Source: Hamadaea sp013361475 (lineage in GTDB: Bacteria; Actinomycetota; Actinomycetes; Mycobacteriales; Micromonosporaceae). From it: DNA of 64,000 nucleotides. How positions within the stretch are numbered: position 1 is the stretch's first letter; the number at the start of each line of letters is the position of its first letter. The notes below the pieces were generated by a model. That model was given only the letters and a program-made list of their open reading frames with translations, searched no databases and was not told the DNA's origin. Below are positions 7,715 through 17,810 of the stretch, piece by piece. Location: contig NZ_JBFAHM010000025.1 of NCBI RefSeq assembly GCF_040654195.1, forward strand, positions 1-64,000, written 5' to 3'. Made by a program: the position numbers and the translations under genes.

Positions 7715-9763
7715 CTACTGGGTCAGGTCGTACACGGTGACGCCGCCGACCGTCTGAGCCGTGAAGTTCTGCGCCACCCAGCTCGCGATCTGCTGCGCGG
7801 AGGTGCTGCCGCCGTTCGACATGCCGCCGAACCCGCTGCCGCCGAGGAGGTAGTGGACCTTCTTCTGCTCGACGAGCTGCTGGAAGTCCGCCAGCGAGAT
7901 CGACGGGTCGCTGCCGTTGAAGCCGCCCAGGCTCATCACCGGCTCGCCACTGCCCAGCTGGTAGCCCGCCGCATTCTGCGAGCCGACCGCCGCCCCGGCC
8001 CAGGTGTACTGGTCCGCGTCGGTCTGCAGCAGCTTGACCAGCGCACTGTTCGGCGTCGACGCGGTGAGCAGGCCGCCCGCGCCGCCCCCGCCCATCCGGC
8101 CACCGCCGTCGGAGCGCGTGCCGGTCCCCGGGAACCCGTTCTGGCCGTTGCCGGGCTGGGTCGCGCCGTTCTGCGTACCCATGTTCGGCGGAGCCTGCAT
8201 GCCCCCGTTGCCGAAGCCGCCCCGCGGACCGCCACCGCCCATCCGGCCGCCGCCGAACCCGGAGCCTTGCACCGACGGGCCGGCCGTGGGAATCGAGCCG
8301 GTGTGCGCGGTCGCGGCCGTGTCCAGCGCGTAGGCCGCGGGTCCCGCCAGGCCGGCCGCGATGCCCGCGGCCGCGACCACCGTGGCCACCCGGCGCCAGC
8401 GCAACCAGGGCAACGCGAGGAGCGCAGCCGCCGCGAGCAGTCCCGCCACCACCACAGTGGTACGCAGCCAGGGCACGAAGTCGGCGCTGCGACCGAGGAG
8501 CACGCTCGACCAGACGGCGGTGACCGCGAGCGCGACCGCGAGCATCGAGCGCGCCACGATGTGGGCTCGGTGCTGCCAGAGCGAGACAGCGCCGATGCCG
8601 ATCAGCGCGCCGATCGCGGGCGCCAGCGCCACCGTGTAGTACGCGTGGAAGATGCCGGCCATGAAGCTGAACGTCCCGGCGGTGACGAGCAGCCAGCCGC
8701 CCCAGAGGATCAGCCCGGCTCGCATCCGGGAGGTACGCGCGGCGCGAGCGCTCAGTGCCAGCCCGCCGATCAGGAAGATCAGCGCGGCGGGCAGCAGCCA
8801 GGCGACCTGGCCGCCGATCTCACCGTCGAACAGGCGGGTGAGCCCGGTCGAGCCCCACATGCCGCCGTTGCCGCCACCGCCGCCGACGCTGCCGACCTCC
8901 TCACCGGTCAGGCGGCCGAAGCCGTTGTAGCCGAGGGTCAGCTCCAGGATGCTGTTGGACTGCGATCCGCCGATGTACGGGCGCGACGAGGCGGGCCAGA
9001 GCGACACGATCGCGATCCACCAGCCGGCCCCGGCGATCATCGCGCCGAGCGCGGCCAGTAGCTGCCACACCCGCTTCCAGAAGCCGACCGGCGCCGCGAT
9101 CAGGTAGACCAGGCCGAACGCCGGGACGACCAGCAGCGCCTGCAGCATCTTGGCGAGGAAGGCGAAGCCGACAAGCCCGCCGGCCAGCAACAGCCACTTC
9201 GTCTTGCCCTGCTCCACCGCCCGGGTGACGGCGTACGCCCCCGCGACGAGCAGCAGCACCAGCAGCGCGTCGGGGTTGTTGAACCGGAACATCAACACCG
9301 CGACCGGGGTCAGCGCCATGACGCCGCCCGCGAGGAGTCCCGCCGCCGGACCGAACCAGCGGCGTACGGCGGCGTAGAGCAGGCCGACCGCGGCGACGCC
9401 TTCGAGCGCCTGCGGAACGAGGATGCTCCACGAGTTGACCCCGAAGATCCGCGCCGAGATCGACATGACCCAGAGCGACGCCGGAGTCTTGTCGACGGTG
9501 ATGAAGTTCGCCGAGTCGAACGAGCCGAAGAACATCGCCTTCCAGCTCTGCGAACCCGCTTGGACCGCGGCCGAGTAGTACGCGTTGGCCCAACCGGACT
9601 TGCCTAGCCCCCAGACGTAGAGAACGCCGGTCGCGATCAGGAGAGCCAGCAGCGCGGGCCGCTCCCATCTCCGGCGGCTCGGCCTCATGGCCGGCTTCTC
9701 GGCCGTCGCGGGTTCCAGGGTGGTTGCTGGCGTGTCCTGGACGCGGTCTTCTGCGATGGTCAT
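7715..9763 (-). CDS. GT39/ArnT-like membrane glycosyltransferase with a glycine-rich region
   Basis: Polyprenyl-phosphate-sugar-dependent glycosyltransferase of about 682 residues, acting on the outer face of the membrane. The N-terminal helix is followed by LGKSGWANAYYSAAVQAG and VDKTPASLWV, the conserved first external loop of actinobacterial GT39 proteins, which carries the catalytic acidic residue. About a dozen membrane helices follow. Between the membrane domain and the soluble C-terminal domain, at about residues 498-564, is a Gly/Met/Asn-rich low-complexity stretch (repeats of GGRMGGGG type) that is probably a flexible linker. ATG at 9763 follows a G-rich ribosome-binding site; an upstream in-frame ATG at 9787 is possible. 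It diverges from the lipoprotein hydrolase. The acceptor is unknown. Confidence 0.85.
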   Translation of the reverse strand: MTIAEDRVQDTPATTLEPATAEKPAMRPSRRRWERPALLALLIATGVLYVWGLGKSGWANAYYSAAVQAGSQSWKAMFFGSFDSANFITVDKTPASLWVMSISARIFGVNSWSILVPQALEGVAAVGLLYAAVRRWFGPAAGLLAGGVMALTPVAVLMFRFNNPDALLVLLLVAGAYAVTRAVEQGKTKWLLLAGGLVGFAFLAKMLQALLVVPAFGLVYLIAAPVGFWKRVWQLLAALGAMIAGAGWWIAIVSLWPASSRPYIGGSQSNSILELTLGYNGFGRLTGEEVGSVGGGGGNGGMWGSTGLTRLFDGEIGGQVAWLLPAALIFLIGGLALSARAARTSRMRAGLILWGGWLLVTAGTFSFMAGIFHAYYTVALAPAIGALIGIGAVSLWQHRAHIVARSMLAVALAVTAVWSSVLLGRSADFVPWLRTTVVVAGLLAAAALLALPWLRWRRVATVVAAAGIAAGLAGPAAYALDTAATAHTGSIPTAGPSVQGSGFGGGRMGGGGPRGGFGNGGMQAPPNMGTQNGATQPGNGQNGFPGTGTRSDGGGRMGGGGAGGLLTASTPNSALVKLLQTDADQYTWAGAAVGSQNAAGYQLGSGEPVMSLGGFNGSDPSISLADFQQLVEQKKVHYLLGGSGFGGMSNGGSTSAQQIASWVAQNFTAQTVGGVTVYDLTQ

Positions 9764-9895
9764 GCCCCCAGGCTGAGCTGATCGCATGGGCGACTCGTCG
9801 GACCGCCCTGTGTGGCGCCTGTGAACCTCTGGGATTTATGGAAAAGAAACCTTACTGCCGCGAACGTGCCGTCGGGTCCCGCGCGTCCTGTCGGC

Positions 9896-10642
9896 ATGCG
9901 TAAATCGATGCTGATCCTGTCGCTCGTCCTGACGCTGGCGGGTTGTGGGAAGACCGGTACGCCGACGGCACCGGACCCCAGCGCGGCGGCCCGGGAGATG
10001 CGGCTGCAGTCGGCCAACGCGGTCTGCGTCTCCGAGCAGAACCGCTCCCGGCTGGTCACCTACCCCGGCACCGACGGCGAACTGGGCGCCGGCTATCTGA
10101 CCGGCACGGGCGACACCGCCGTCGTCCTGCTGCACCAGTCCGGCGGCGGACTGTGCCAATGGCTCGGCTACGCCGACGCGTACGCCGCCAAGGGGTGGCG
10201 CGGCTTCGCGATCGACATCCGGAACCAGACCCGCGTCGACGACGCCGTCGCGGCGGTCGCGTACCTGCGATCGTCGGGCGTGCGGAAGGTCATCCTCGTC
10301 GGCGCCTCGATGGGCGGGACGACCGCGTTGGCCGCCGCCGCGACGATCCAGCCACCGGTCGACGGCGTCGTCAGCCTGTCCGGCCCGGCGACCTTCTCCG
10401 GAGCCGACGCCGCCTCGGCCGTGCCGAAGCTGGCCATGCCGGTCGTCTTCGCCGCCGGGACCAACGACGGGAACTTCGCCACCGACGCCCAGTCCCTGTA
10501 CGACGCGTGCGGCTCGAAGCAGAAGAAGCTGATCCTGCTGCCCGCCAGCGACCACGGCGTACTGCTCATGTCGCGAGGAATGGGCGAGTTCGTGCTGTCC
10601 TTCGTCGCCGACCCAGGCGCCGCCCTCTCCCTCACCGTCTGA
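9896..10642 (+). CDS. Alpha/beta-hydrolase lipoprotein
   Basis: Membrane-anchored serine hydrolase of 248 residues. The N-terminus is a lipoprotein signal with the lipobox LAGC (Cys17). The alpha/beta-hydrolase fold is supported by the nucleophile elbow GASMGG (about residue 140), an acidic residue region near FAAGTNDGNFATD, and a late histidine in ASDHGVLL. It resembles dienelactone-hydrolase-like esterases. The ATG at 9896 is chosen because it yields the signal peptide; the frame is open further upstream. It converges on the penicillin-binding protein gene across a long inverted repeat. The substrate is unknown. Confidence 0.82.
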   Translation: MRKSMLILSLVLTLAGCGKTGTPTAPDPSAAAREMRLQSANAVCVSEQNRSRLVTYPGTDGELGAGYLTGTGDTAVVLLHQSGGGLCQWLGYADAYAAKGWRGFAIDIRNQTRVDDAVAAVAYLRSSGVRKVILVGASMGGTTALAAAATIQPPVDGVVSLSGPATFSGADAASAVPKLAMPVVFAAGTNDGNFATDAQSLYDACGSKQKKLILLPASDHGVLLMSRGMGEFVLSFVADPGAALSLTV

Positions 10643-10664
10643 CGGCGCCCTCGCCGTCTGATGG

Positions 10665-10737
10665 TGATCATTGCGTCAGCCATGCTGCTTCGCGCGACGA
10701 AATGTCCGCTGAAACAGCATGGCTGACGCGACGATCA
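10665..10737. repeat. Long inverted repeat between convergent genes, overlapping a stop codon
   Basis: Two 23-base arms (10665-10687 and 10715-10737) match at 21 positions and are separated by 27 bases. The right arm includes the stop codon of the penicillin-binding protein gene on the minus strand. It can act as a bidirectional terminator for the two convergent genes. The stem is less GC-rich than typical terminators here, so it could also be a mobile palindromic element. Confidence 0.65.
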
Positions 10738-12675
10738 TGCTTTGTTGAGGGCGCGGAGGAAGGATTCGGCGAGAGGGACGGCGGAGGAGGTCGAGTCGCC
10801 GCCGTTCTCGACGAAGACGGCGAACGCGATGTCACCCTGCCAGCCGACGAACCAGGCGTGCGTGTGCGCCGGGTTAGCGTCGTACTCGGCGGTGCCGGTC
10901 TTGCCGCTGACCGGGCCGCCGGGGACGTCCGCGAGCGCCTTTCCGGTGCCGGCGGTGACCACCTCGCGCAGCGCCGGGCGCAGCTGGTTCAGCGTGCTCG
11001 TCTTCAGCGTCGGGCCGTCTTCGGCGACCGCGGCCGGAGCCGGGTCGAGCAGCACGATCGGCTGCTTCCACTTGCCTCGGGCGACGGCCGCGATCGCGCC
11101 GACCATCGCGAGGGGGGAGACGATCGTGGTGCCCTGGCCGAACGCGGCGGCGGCCCGCTCGGCGGCGGAGCCGCCCGAGGAGACGGCGCCGGTGAAGCAG
11201 TCGACCCCCATGTCCCACTTGGTGCCGAGGCCGAGCGCGGTGCCCGCGGCGGCCAGCCCGTCCGGGCCGAGCTTGGGGGCCAGCGAAGCGAACGCCGTGT
11301 TACAGGACTTCGCGACGTCGGTGTGGAACGGCACGGCGCCGAGTTCGAAGTCGTGCGCGTTCTTGAAGACCCGCCCGTCGACGGTGAAGGTCTTGGGGCA
11401 GTTGACCACCGTGTTCGAGGTGACCGAGCCGTTGTCGAGCACCCCGTACGCCGTGACGACCTTGAACGTGGAGCCCGGTGGGACCTGGGCGACGAAGGCC
11501 AGGTTGTCCCCGCCGCCGTCCGGCCCGTTGGCCACCGCCACGACGTGCCCGTCGCTGATCCGCATCGCGACGATCGCCGTACGCCGGTCGGTCTTGGTCG
11601 CGAGGGCGGCGTCGGCCGCGTTCTGGGCCTTCGTCTCCAGCGTCACCTTCAGCGGCTGCCCGTTGACCGCGTCGGTGTCGTAGACCTGCTGTTCCCGGGT
11701 CGTGCCGGTGGACGTCTTGCTCGTGATGACGACCTGGAAGCCGTCGGCGCCGCGCAGCCGCTCGTCGTACTTCTTCTCCAGGCCGAACAGCCCGACCTGG
11801 TCGCCCACCTGGTACTTGCCCGGGTTGGCGTCCATGATCTCCTTCGTCACCTCGCCGACCGAGCCGAACAACGCACGGCCGAAGACGCGGGTCGGAGCCA
11901 GCTCGCGGGTCTCCTCGCGGAACACGGTGCCGTCCAGGTCCCGGATGTCCTTGCGGATCTGGTCGTACGCCTCCCGCCGGAGCGTCACGAGTTCGACGAA
12001 GGAGTCGGGCTTGGCCGCCTTGACCCGGTCGGCCAGGTCGCCGAGGTCCACCGCGACCTTGATCGACTTGAACGCGGCGTCGAGGAGAGCGGTCAACGCG
12101 GGCAGGTTGGTGATCTTCTGCGGCTCGACGCCGACCACGACCACGGGCCGTGCCGACATCAGCGTCTCGCCCTTGGCGTCGACGATGCCGCCCCGCTGGG
12201 CCTTGACCTGCTTCGTCGCCAGCGACGCTCCCGGCTGCAGGTCGGGGTGGACCACCTGGGGCTGCCACACCACGTTCCAGGCGTCCTCGCCGTTGACCTT
12301 GCCCTTGGTGAGCTTGACGTCCGTGGAGTACTCCCAGTGGGCGCCGTCCGGCAGCGTCCAGTCGAGGTGCAGCTTCCCGGCCGCGGAATCCTTGGTCACC
12401 GTGGGTTTGCCCGCGGACTTCGCCGTCGGCGGGGTCAGCGTCCCCGCGTACGCCTTGAGCTGCGCGGCGACGTCCGTGCTCGGAACCGGCTTGTTGTCCG
12501 GATCGACGAACGTGACCTTGCCGTCCCATCCGGTGCCCGGCCAGCCCGCGGCGAACGCGTCCAGCGCCGAGCCGGGCTCGGGTTCCTTGGTGCAGGCGGC
12601 GAGCGTGGTGGCCGCGAGCAGCGCGGCGAGGGTGGCGGTGAGCAGGCGGCGCGAGGGGGCGTACATGCCGACCAT
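10735..12675 (-). CDS. Penicillin-binding protein, class B-like transpeptidase lipoprotein
   Basis: Cell-wall D,D-transpeptidase of 646 residues. It begins with a lipoprotein signal ending LAAC near residue 28. An NTF2-like MecA_N-type domain follows (about residues 35-150), then a PBP dimerisation region (about 160-320) and a penicillin-binding transpeptidase domain. All three active-site motifs are visible: STFK (serine near residue 401), SCN (near 458) and KTGT (near 592). The layout matches actinobacterial homologues of PBP2a-like and Mtb PbpA/Rv2864c-type proteins. It has no glycosyltransferase domain. It is probably a single-gene unit and converges on the hydrolase gene. Confidence 0.9.
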   Translation of the reverse strand: MVGMYAPSRRLLTATLAALLAATTLAACTKEPEPGSALDAFAAGWPGTGWDGKVTFVDPDNKPVPSTDVAAQLKAYAGTLTPPTAKSAGKPTVTKDSAAGKLHLDWTLPDGAHWEYSTDVKLTKGKVNGEDAWNVVWQPQVVHPDLQPGASLATKQVKAQRGGIVDAKGETLMSARPVVVVGVEPQKITNLPALTALLDAAFKSIKVAVDLGDLADRVKAAKPDSFVELVTLRREAYDQIRKDIRDLDGTVFREETRELAPTRVFGRALFGSVGEVTKEIMDANPGKYQVGDQVGLFGLEKKYDERLRGADGFQVVITSKTSTGTTREQQVYDTDAVNGQPLKVTLETKAQNAADAALATKTDRRTAIVAMRISDGHVVAVANGPDGGGDNLAFVAQVPPGSTFKVVTAYGVLDNGSVTSNTVVNCPKTFTVDGRVFKNAHDFELGAVPFHTDVAKSCNTAFASLAPKLGPDGLAAAGTALGLGTKWDMGVDCFTGAVSSGGSAAERAAAAFGQGTTIVSPLAMVGAIAAVARGKWKQPIVLLDPAPAAVAEDGPTLKTSTLNQLRPALREVVTAGTGKALADVPGGPVSGKTGTAEYDANPAHTHAWFVGWQGDIAFAVFVENGGDSTSSAVPLAESFLRALNKA

Positions 12676-12867
12676 TCTGCGCGAAGAGCAGCATCTCGCG
12701 CAGCCGCCCCGAGCCCGGAACGCGGGTGTCGCCCTCGTTGTCCGGCTCCGCCCGACGCCCGGACGGTTGTATTCACTGCACTCCTGGCGGCCGGGCCTGG
12801 TGGCTCCCCGGCTAGGGTGGAAGGGACGGACGAGCCCACAGCGTGGTGGGTGAGGGGAGCGGTTGTG

Positions 12868-15800
12868 ATGTCACCAGAAGGTGGCCTGCTGAGCGGCGAG
12901 AGCGTGGACGCTGACGCCGAGTCCATGGACGAGGGCGCGGACGACGCCGCCGACCTCGACGACGATCTGCCCAATGCCGAGCGCCTCGTGGCCACCGCGG
13001 TCGCGCTGGCCGGCGAGGATCTAGACACCGCCCAGCTGGTGAGCCGCTACTGGCGGTTCGCCCCGGACGAGGAGCTGGTGGGGCAGACGCCCACCGCGAT
13101 GCTCACCGCGGTGCGCGCGCACCGCGAGCTGGCGGCCAGCCGCGTCGCCGGGGAACTCAAGCTGCGGATCGCGCTCACTCCCGACGGCCATCACACGGCC
13201 ATCGAGATCGTCACGGACGACATGCCCTTCCTCGTGGACTCCATCACCGCGGCCCTGTCGGCCCGCAACCTCGACGTGCACATGCTGGTCCATCCACTTC
13301 TAGTGGTACGCCGAGCGGCGCTGGGCGAGTTGGTGGAGGTCTGCGCCGACGTCGAGCCCGACGACGCGATCGCCGGGGACCAGATCGAGAGCTGGATGCG
13401 GATCGAGACCGATCCGATCCGGGACGAGACGGAGAACGAGCAGGTCGGCGAGGAGCTGCGCCGGGTGCTGACCGACGTGCGCGAAGCCGTCGAGGACTGG
13501 CCCCGGATGCGCGCCCGCGCCCTGGAACTCGCCGACGACCTGGCCACCGCCGAGCTGCCGGTGCCGGACAAGGACATCACCGACTCGGTCGAGCTGCTGC
13601 GGTGGCTGGCCGACAATCACTTCACCTTCCTCGGCTTCCGTGAGTACAAGCTGGTCGAGGGGCATCTGCTGACCGCTGTTCCGGGCACCGGCCTGGGCAT
13701 CCTGCGCAACGACCAGGCGCACCCGCGTGAGCTGGCCTCGATGACGCCGGAGGCGTACCGCAAGGCGCTGGAGAAGCGGCTGCTCATCATCACCAAGGCG
13801 AACTCGCGAGCGACCGTCCACCGGTCGGCGTACCTGGACTACATCGGGTTCAAGACGTTCAACGCCGAGGGCCAGGTCGACGGCGAGATCCGGTTCCTCG
13901 GCCTGTTCAGCTCGGCCGCCTACCGGGGCAGCGTCCGGGATCTGCCGGTGGTCCGCCGCAAGGTCGCGGAGGTGCTCGACCGGTCCGGGCTGAGCCCGCG
14001 CAGTCACTCCGGCAAGGATCTGCTGGAGATCCTGGAGAGCTACCCGCGCGACGAGCTCTTCCAGATCAGCACCGACGACCTCTACCAGGCGTCGGTCGGC
14101 GTACTGCGGATGGCCGGGCGGCGGCAGTTGCGCGCCTTCCTGCGGCGCGACGCGTACGGGCGCTTCATCTCGTGCCTGGTCTACCTGCCCCGCGACCGGT
14201 TCACCACCCAGCACCGGCTGGCCATGCAGGAGATCCTGCTCCAGGAGCTGCACGGCGTCGGGCTCGACTACACGACCAAGGTGACCGAAGGTCCGCTGGC
14301 CCGGGTGCACTTCATCGTCCGGGTCGACCCGACCGCCCCGCCCGGGGCCATCGACGCCGACGCGTTGGCGGAGAAGCTCGCCGAGGCCACCCGGGCCTGG
14401 GACGACGACTTCAAGCTCGTGCTCGCCCGCAAACTCGGCGACGAACAGGCCAAGTTCCTGTTCGGCCGGTACGCCGACGCGCTGCCGGAGACGTACAAGG
14501 ACGGCTACAACGCGTACGAGGCGATGCAGGACCTCGCCAAGCTGGAGCTGCTGGAGGAATCCGGGCAGCTCGAACTGCACCTGTTCCGCCGCCGGAAGGA
14601 CGACCGGGACGTCCGGTTCAAGATCTTCCGGTTCGGTGAGCCGATGGTCCTGTCCGCTGTGCTGCCGGTGCTGCACTCACTCGGCGTACGCGTGACCGAC
14701 GAGCGACCCTACGAACTCCACCGGGAGGACGGCCGGGTCTTCGTCTACGACTTCGGCCTTCAGCTGCCGGAGAACTCCCGGGAGATGGCCGAGGTGCGGG
14801 CGCACGTCGAGAACGCCTTCGCCGCCGCCTGGCGCGGTGAGGCCGAGATCGACGGGTTCAACGAGCTGGTGCTGCGGGCCGGGCTCACCTGGCGGCAGGT
14901 CATCGTGCTCCGGGCGTACGCGAAGTATCTGCGGCAGACCGGGACGGTCTACACGCAGGAGTCGATGGAGCAGACCTTCATCGCGTACCCGCAGCTGGCC
15001 GCCGCGCTGGTCGCGTTGTTCGAGACGCGGTGCGACCCGCAGCTCAAGCTGGCCGACGAGGACCGGTCGACGCAGGCCAAGGAGCTGATCGCGTCGATCA
15101 ACCGGCAGCTGGACGCGGTGACCAGCCTCGACTCCGACCGGATCCTGCGGCACTACCTGACGCTGATCCAGGCGACCCTGCGGACGTCGTTCTTCCAGAA
15201 GGGCGCCGACGGCCGGCCGAAGTCGTACGTGGCGTTCAAGCTGGACCCGCGCGCGATCCCGGAGCTGCCCGCGCCGCGGCCGAAGTACGAGATCTTCGTG
15301 TACTCGCCGCGGTTCGAGGGCGTGCACCTGCGGTTCGGCGCTGTCGCCCGCGGTGGCCTGCGCTGGTCCGACCGCCGCGACGACTTCCGGACCGAGATCC
15401 TCGGCCTGGTCAAGGCGCAGATGGTGAAGAACGCCGTCATCGTGCCGGTCGGCGCCAAGGGCGGCTTCGTGCTGAAGCAGGCGCCCGCGTCGAGCGACCG
15501 GGACGCGTTCATGGCCGAAGGCGTGGCCTGCTACCGGTTGTTCATCTCGGCCCTGCTGGACGTCACGGACAACCTCGACGCCGGCAAGGTCGTGCCCCCG
15601 GTCGACGTCGTACGCCACGACGGCGACGACACCTACCTCGTGGTCGCGGCGGACAAGGGCACGGCGACGTTCTCGGACATCGCCAACGAGATCTCGCTGA
15701 GCTACGGGTTCTGGCTCGGCGACGCCTTCGCCTCCGGCGGCTCGGCCGGCTACGACCACAAGAAGATGGGCATCACCGCCCGGGGCGCGTGGGAGTCGGT

Positions 15801-17742
15801 GAAACGGCACTTCCGCGATCTGGGCAAGGACATCCAGAACGAGGACTTCACCGTCGTCGGCGTCGGCGACATGTCCGGTGACGTGTTCGGCAACGGAATG
15901 CTGCTGTCCCAGCACATCCGCCTGGTCGGCGCGTTCGACCACCGGCACATCTTCCTCGACCCGAACCCGGACGCGGCCACCTCGTGGGCCGAACGCAGGC
16001 GGCTATTCGACCTGCCCCGGTCGTCCTGGGCCGACTACGACGCCTCGCTCATCTCCGAAGGCGGCGGCGTGTTCCCGCGTACGGCGAAGTCGATCGAGGT
16101 CTCGCCGCAGATCCGGGAGGTGCTCGGCCTGGCCGACACCGTCACCTCGATGAGCCCGACCGAACTGATGAAGGCGATCCTGCTCGCCCCGGTGGAACTG
16201 TTCTGGAACGGCGGCATCGGCACCTACGTCAAGGCGACCACCGAGTCGCACGGGGAGGTCGGCGACAAAGCCAACGACGCCATCCGCGTCAACGGCGGCC
16301 ACCTGCGCGTGACCGTCGTCGGCGAGGGCGGCAACCTCGGCTGCACCCAGCGCGGCCGCATCGAGTTCGCCCAGACCGGCGGGCACGTCTACACCGACTT
16401 CATCGACAACTCGGCCGGAGTCGACTGCTCCGACCACGAGGTCAACATCAAGATCCTGCTGTCGGCCCAGCCGGAGCTGAGCCTGGAGGATCGCAACGCC
16501 CTGCTCGCCGAGATGACCGACGAGGTCGGCGAGCTGGTGCTGCGCGACAACTACCTGCAGGCGACCGCCCTCGGGACGGCCCGTTCGCAGGCCCACTCGC
16601 TGCTGCCCGTGCACCGTCGCCTGATCACGGCGTTGGAGCAGTCCGGCCGGCTCGACCGGGCCCTGGAAGGGCTGCCGGCCGACGAGGAGCTCGCCACCCG
16701 GTTCGCGGCCGGTCAAGGGCTGGCCACGCCGGAGTTCGCGGTGCTCATGGCGTACGTGAAGATCGCGATGGAGGAGGACATCCTCCACTCCGATCTGCCG
16801 GACGAGACGTGGACCCACCAGTTGCTGTCGGACTACTTCCCGACGCCGCTGCGGGACCGCTGCACCGACGCGATGGCGCAGCACCCGCTCAAGCGGGAGA
16901 TCGTCACCACGGCGATCGTCAACGAGGTGGTCAACCGGGGTGGCATCTCCTTCGTCTTCCGGGCGATGGAGGAGACCGGCGCGCACGCCGCGGACGTGCT
17001 GCGGGCGTACGTGATCGTCCGGGACGTCTTCGACCTGCCCCGGCTGTGGGCGGCGGTGGAGGAGCAGGACAACCGCATCCCCACCGACGCGCAGACGATC
17101 ATCTACCTCCAGGCCCGGCGACTGCTGGACCGGGCGGTGCGCTGGCTCGTGCAGTCCCGTCGTCAGCTGGACGTCCCGGCCGAGATCGAGCGGCTCCAGC
17201 CCGGCGTGGCGGCGCTCCTGCCGCAGCTCACCCACCTGTTCCTCGGGGTGGAACGAGACGCGCTGGCCAAGCACTCGCAGAAGCTGGAGGAGCTGGCGGT
17301 CCCGGTCGAGCTGGCCGAGTGGGGCACCCAGATCCTGCACAGCTTCGGGCTGCTCGACGTGGTCGAGGTCGCCAACCAGACCGGCCGGAGCCTGGCCGAC
17401 GTGGCCGGGGTCTACTTCGTCCTGTCCGAACGCTTCCGGGTGGACGACCTGCTCACGAAGATCTCGATGCTGCCTCGCGAGGACCGGTGGCAGACGCTGG
17501 CCCGGATGGCGCTGCGCTACGACCTGTACGCCGCCCTCGCCGCCCTCACCGCCGAGGTGCTGGCCGCGTCGCCGGACGACGCGGACCTCACCCCGGAGGA
17601 GCGGGTCAACCAGTGGGAGCAGGTGAACGAGGCGTCCATCACGCGGGCGTTCAACGCCATCGGCGAGTTCGACTCCTCGCGGGCCGATCTCGCGGCGTTG
17701 TCGGTGCTGCTGCGACAGATCCGCACGCTCGTCATGCGATAG
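12868..17742 (+). CDS. gdh: NAD-specific glutamate dehydrogenase, large (GDH2/L_180) class
   Basis: Converts glutamate to 2-oxoglutarate and ammonia using NAD+, mainly for catabolism. The protein has 1,624 residues, as expected for the 180-kDa class known in Streptomyces and Mycobacterium. The long N-terminal part carries the regulatory ACT-like segments. The catalytic core starts about residue 820 with GAVARGGLRWSDRRDDFRTE and GAKGGFVLK, where the lysines bind substrate. The Rossmann part includes VVGVGDMSGDVFGNGM. ATG at 12868 is chosen because GAGGGGAG lies about nine bases upstream; GTG at 12865 is an alternative. The frame stays open for nearly 3 kb upstream, but that stretch is antisense to the penicillin-binding protein gene and is not coding. 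Confidence 0.95.
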   Translation: MSPEGGLLSGESVDADAESMDEGADDAADLDDDLPNAERLVATAVALAGEDLDTAQLVSRYWRFAPDEELVGQTPTAMLTAVRAHRELAASRVAGELKLRIALTPDGHHTAIEIVTDDMPFLVDSITAALSARNLDVHMLVHPLLVVRRAALGELVEVCADVEPDDAIAGDQIESWMRIETDPIRDETENEQVGEELRRVLTDVREAVEDWPRMRARALELADDLATAELPVPDKDITDSVELLRWLADNHFTFLGFREYKLVEGHLLTAVPGTGLGILRNDQAHPRELASMTPEAYRKALEKRLLIITKANSRATVHRSAYLDYIGFKTFNAEGQVDGEIRFLGLFSSAAYRGSVRDLPVVRRKVAEVLDRSGLSPRSHSGKDLLEILESYPRDELFQISTDDLYQASVGVLRMAGRRQLRAFLRRDAYGRFISCLVYLPRDRFTTQHRLAMQEILLQELHGVGLDYTTKVTEGPLARVHFIVRVDPTAPPGAIDADALAEKLAEATRAWDDDFKLVLARKLGDEQAKFLFGRYADALPETYKDGYNAYEAMQDLAKLELLEESGQLELHLFRRRKDDRDVRFKIFRFGEPMVLSAVLPVLHSLGVRVTDERPYELHREDGRVFVYDFGLQLPENSREMAEVRAHVENAFAAAWRGEAEIDGFNELVLRAGLTWRQVIVLRAYAKYLRQTGTVYTQESMEQTFIAYPQLAAALVALFETRCDPQLKLADEDRSTQAKELIASINRQLDAVTSLDSDRILRHYLTLIQATLRTSFFQKGADGRPKSYVAFKLDPRAIPELPAPRPKYEIFVYSPRFEGVHLRFGAVARGGLRWSDRRDDFRTEILGLVKAQMVKNAVIVPVGAKGGFVLKQAPASSDRDAFMAEGVACYRLFISALLDVTDNLDAGKVVPPVDVVRHDGDDTYLVVAADKGTATFSDIANEISLSYGFWLGDAFASGGSAGYDHKKMGITARGAWESVKRHFRDLGKDIQNEDFTVVGVGDMSGDVFGNGMLLSQHIRLVGAFDHRHIFLDPNPDAATSWAERRRLFDLPRSSWADYDASLISEGGGVFPRTAKSIEVSPQIREVLGLADTVTSMSPTELMKAILLAPVELFWNGGIGTYVKATTESHGEVGDKANDAIRVNGGHLRVTVVGEGGNLGCTQRGRIEFAQTGGHVYTDFIDNSAGVDCSDHEVNIKILLSAQPELSLEDRNALLAEMTDEVGELVLRDNYLQATALGTARSQAHSLLPVHRRLITALEQSGRLDRALEGLPADEELATRFAAGQGLATPEFAVLMAYVKIAMEEDILHSDLPDETWTHQLLSDYFPTPLRDRCTDAMAQHPLKREIVTTAIVNEVVNRGGISFVFRAMEETGAHAADVLRAYVIVRDVFDLPRLWAAVEEQDNRIPTDAQTIIYLQARRLLDRAVRWLVQSRRQLDVPAEIERLQPGVAALLPQLTHLFLGVERDALAKHSQKLEELAVPVELAEWGTQILHSFGLLDVVEVANQTGRSLADVAGVYFVLSERFRVDDLLTKISMLPREDRWQTLARMALRYDLYAALAALTAEVLAASPDDADLTPEERVNQWEQVNEASITRAFNAIGEFDSSRADLAALSVLLRQIRTLVMR

Positions 17743-17751
17743 CTCCGTGAT

Positions 17752-17783
17752 GCCCGGCTTGGCGCTTTTGCGTCAGGCCGGGC
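17752..17783 (+). terminator. Terminator hairpin after the glutamate dehydrogenase gene
   Basis: A 14-bp stem with two G-T wobbles (17752-17765 with 17770-17783) closes on a TTTT loop, ten bases after the stop codon. It sits immediately before the next gene, so it probably ends the gdh transcript. Confidence 0.7.
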
Positions 17784-17810
17784 TCGCACCGACTGCGTTA
17801 CATTGAGCGA

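Noticed and set aside
9943..12867. 975 extra codons in front of the glutamate dehydrogenase
   Set aside because: The frame stays open because it is antisense to the penicillin-binding protein gene. The true start has a ribosome-binding site and gives the expected 1,620-residue enzyme.
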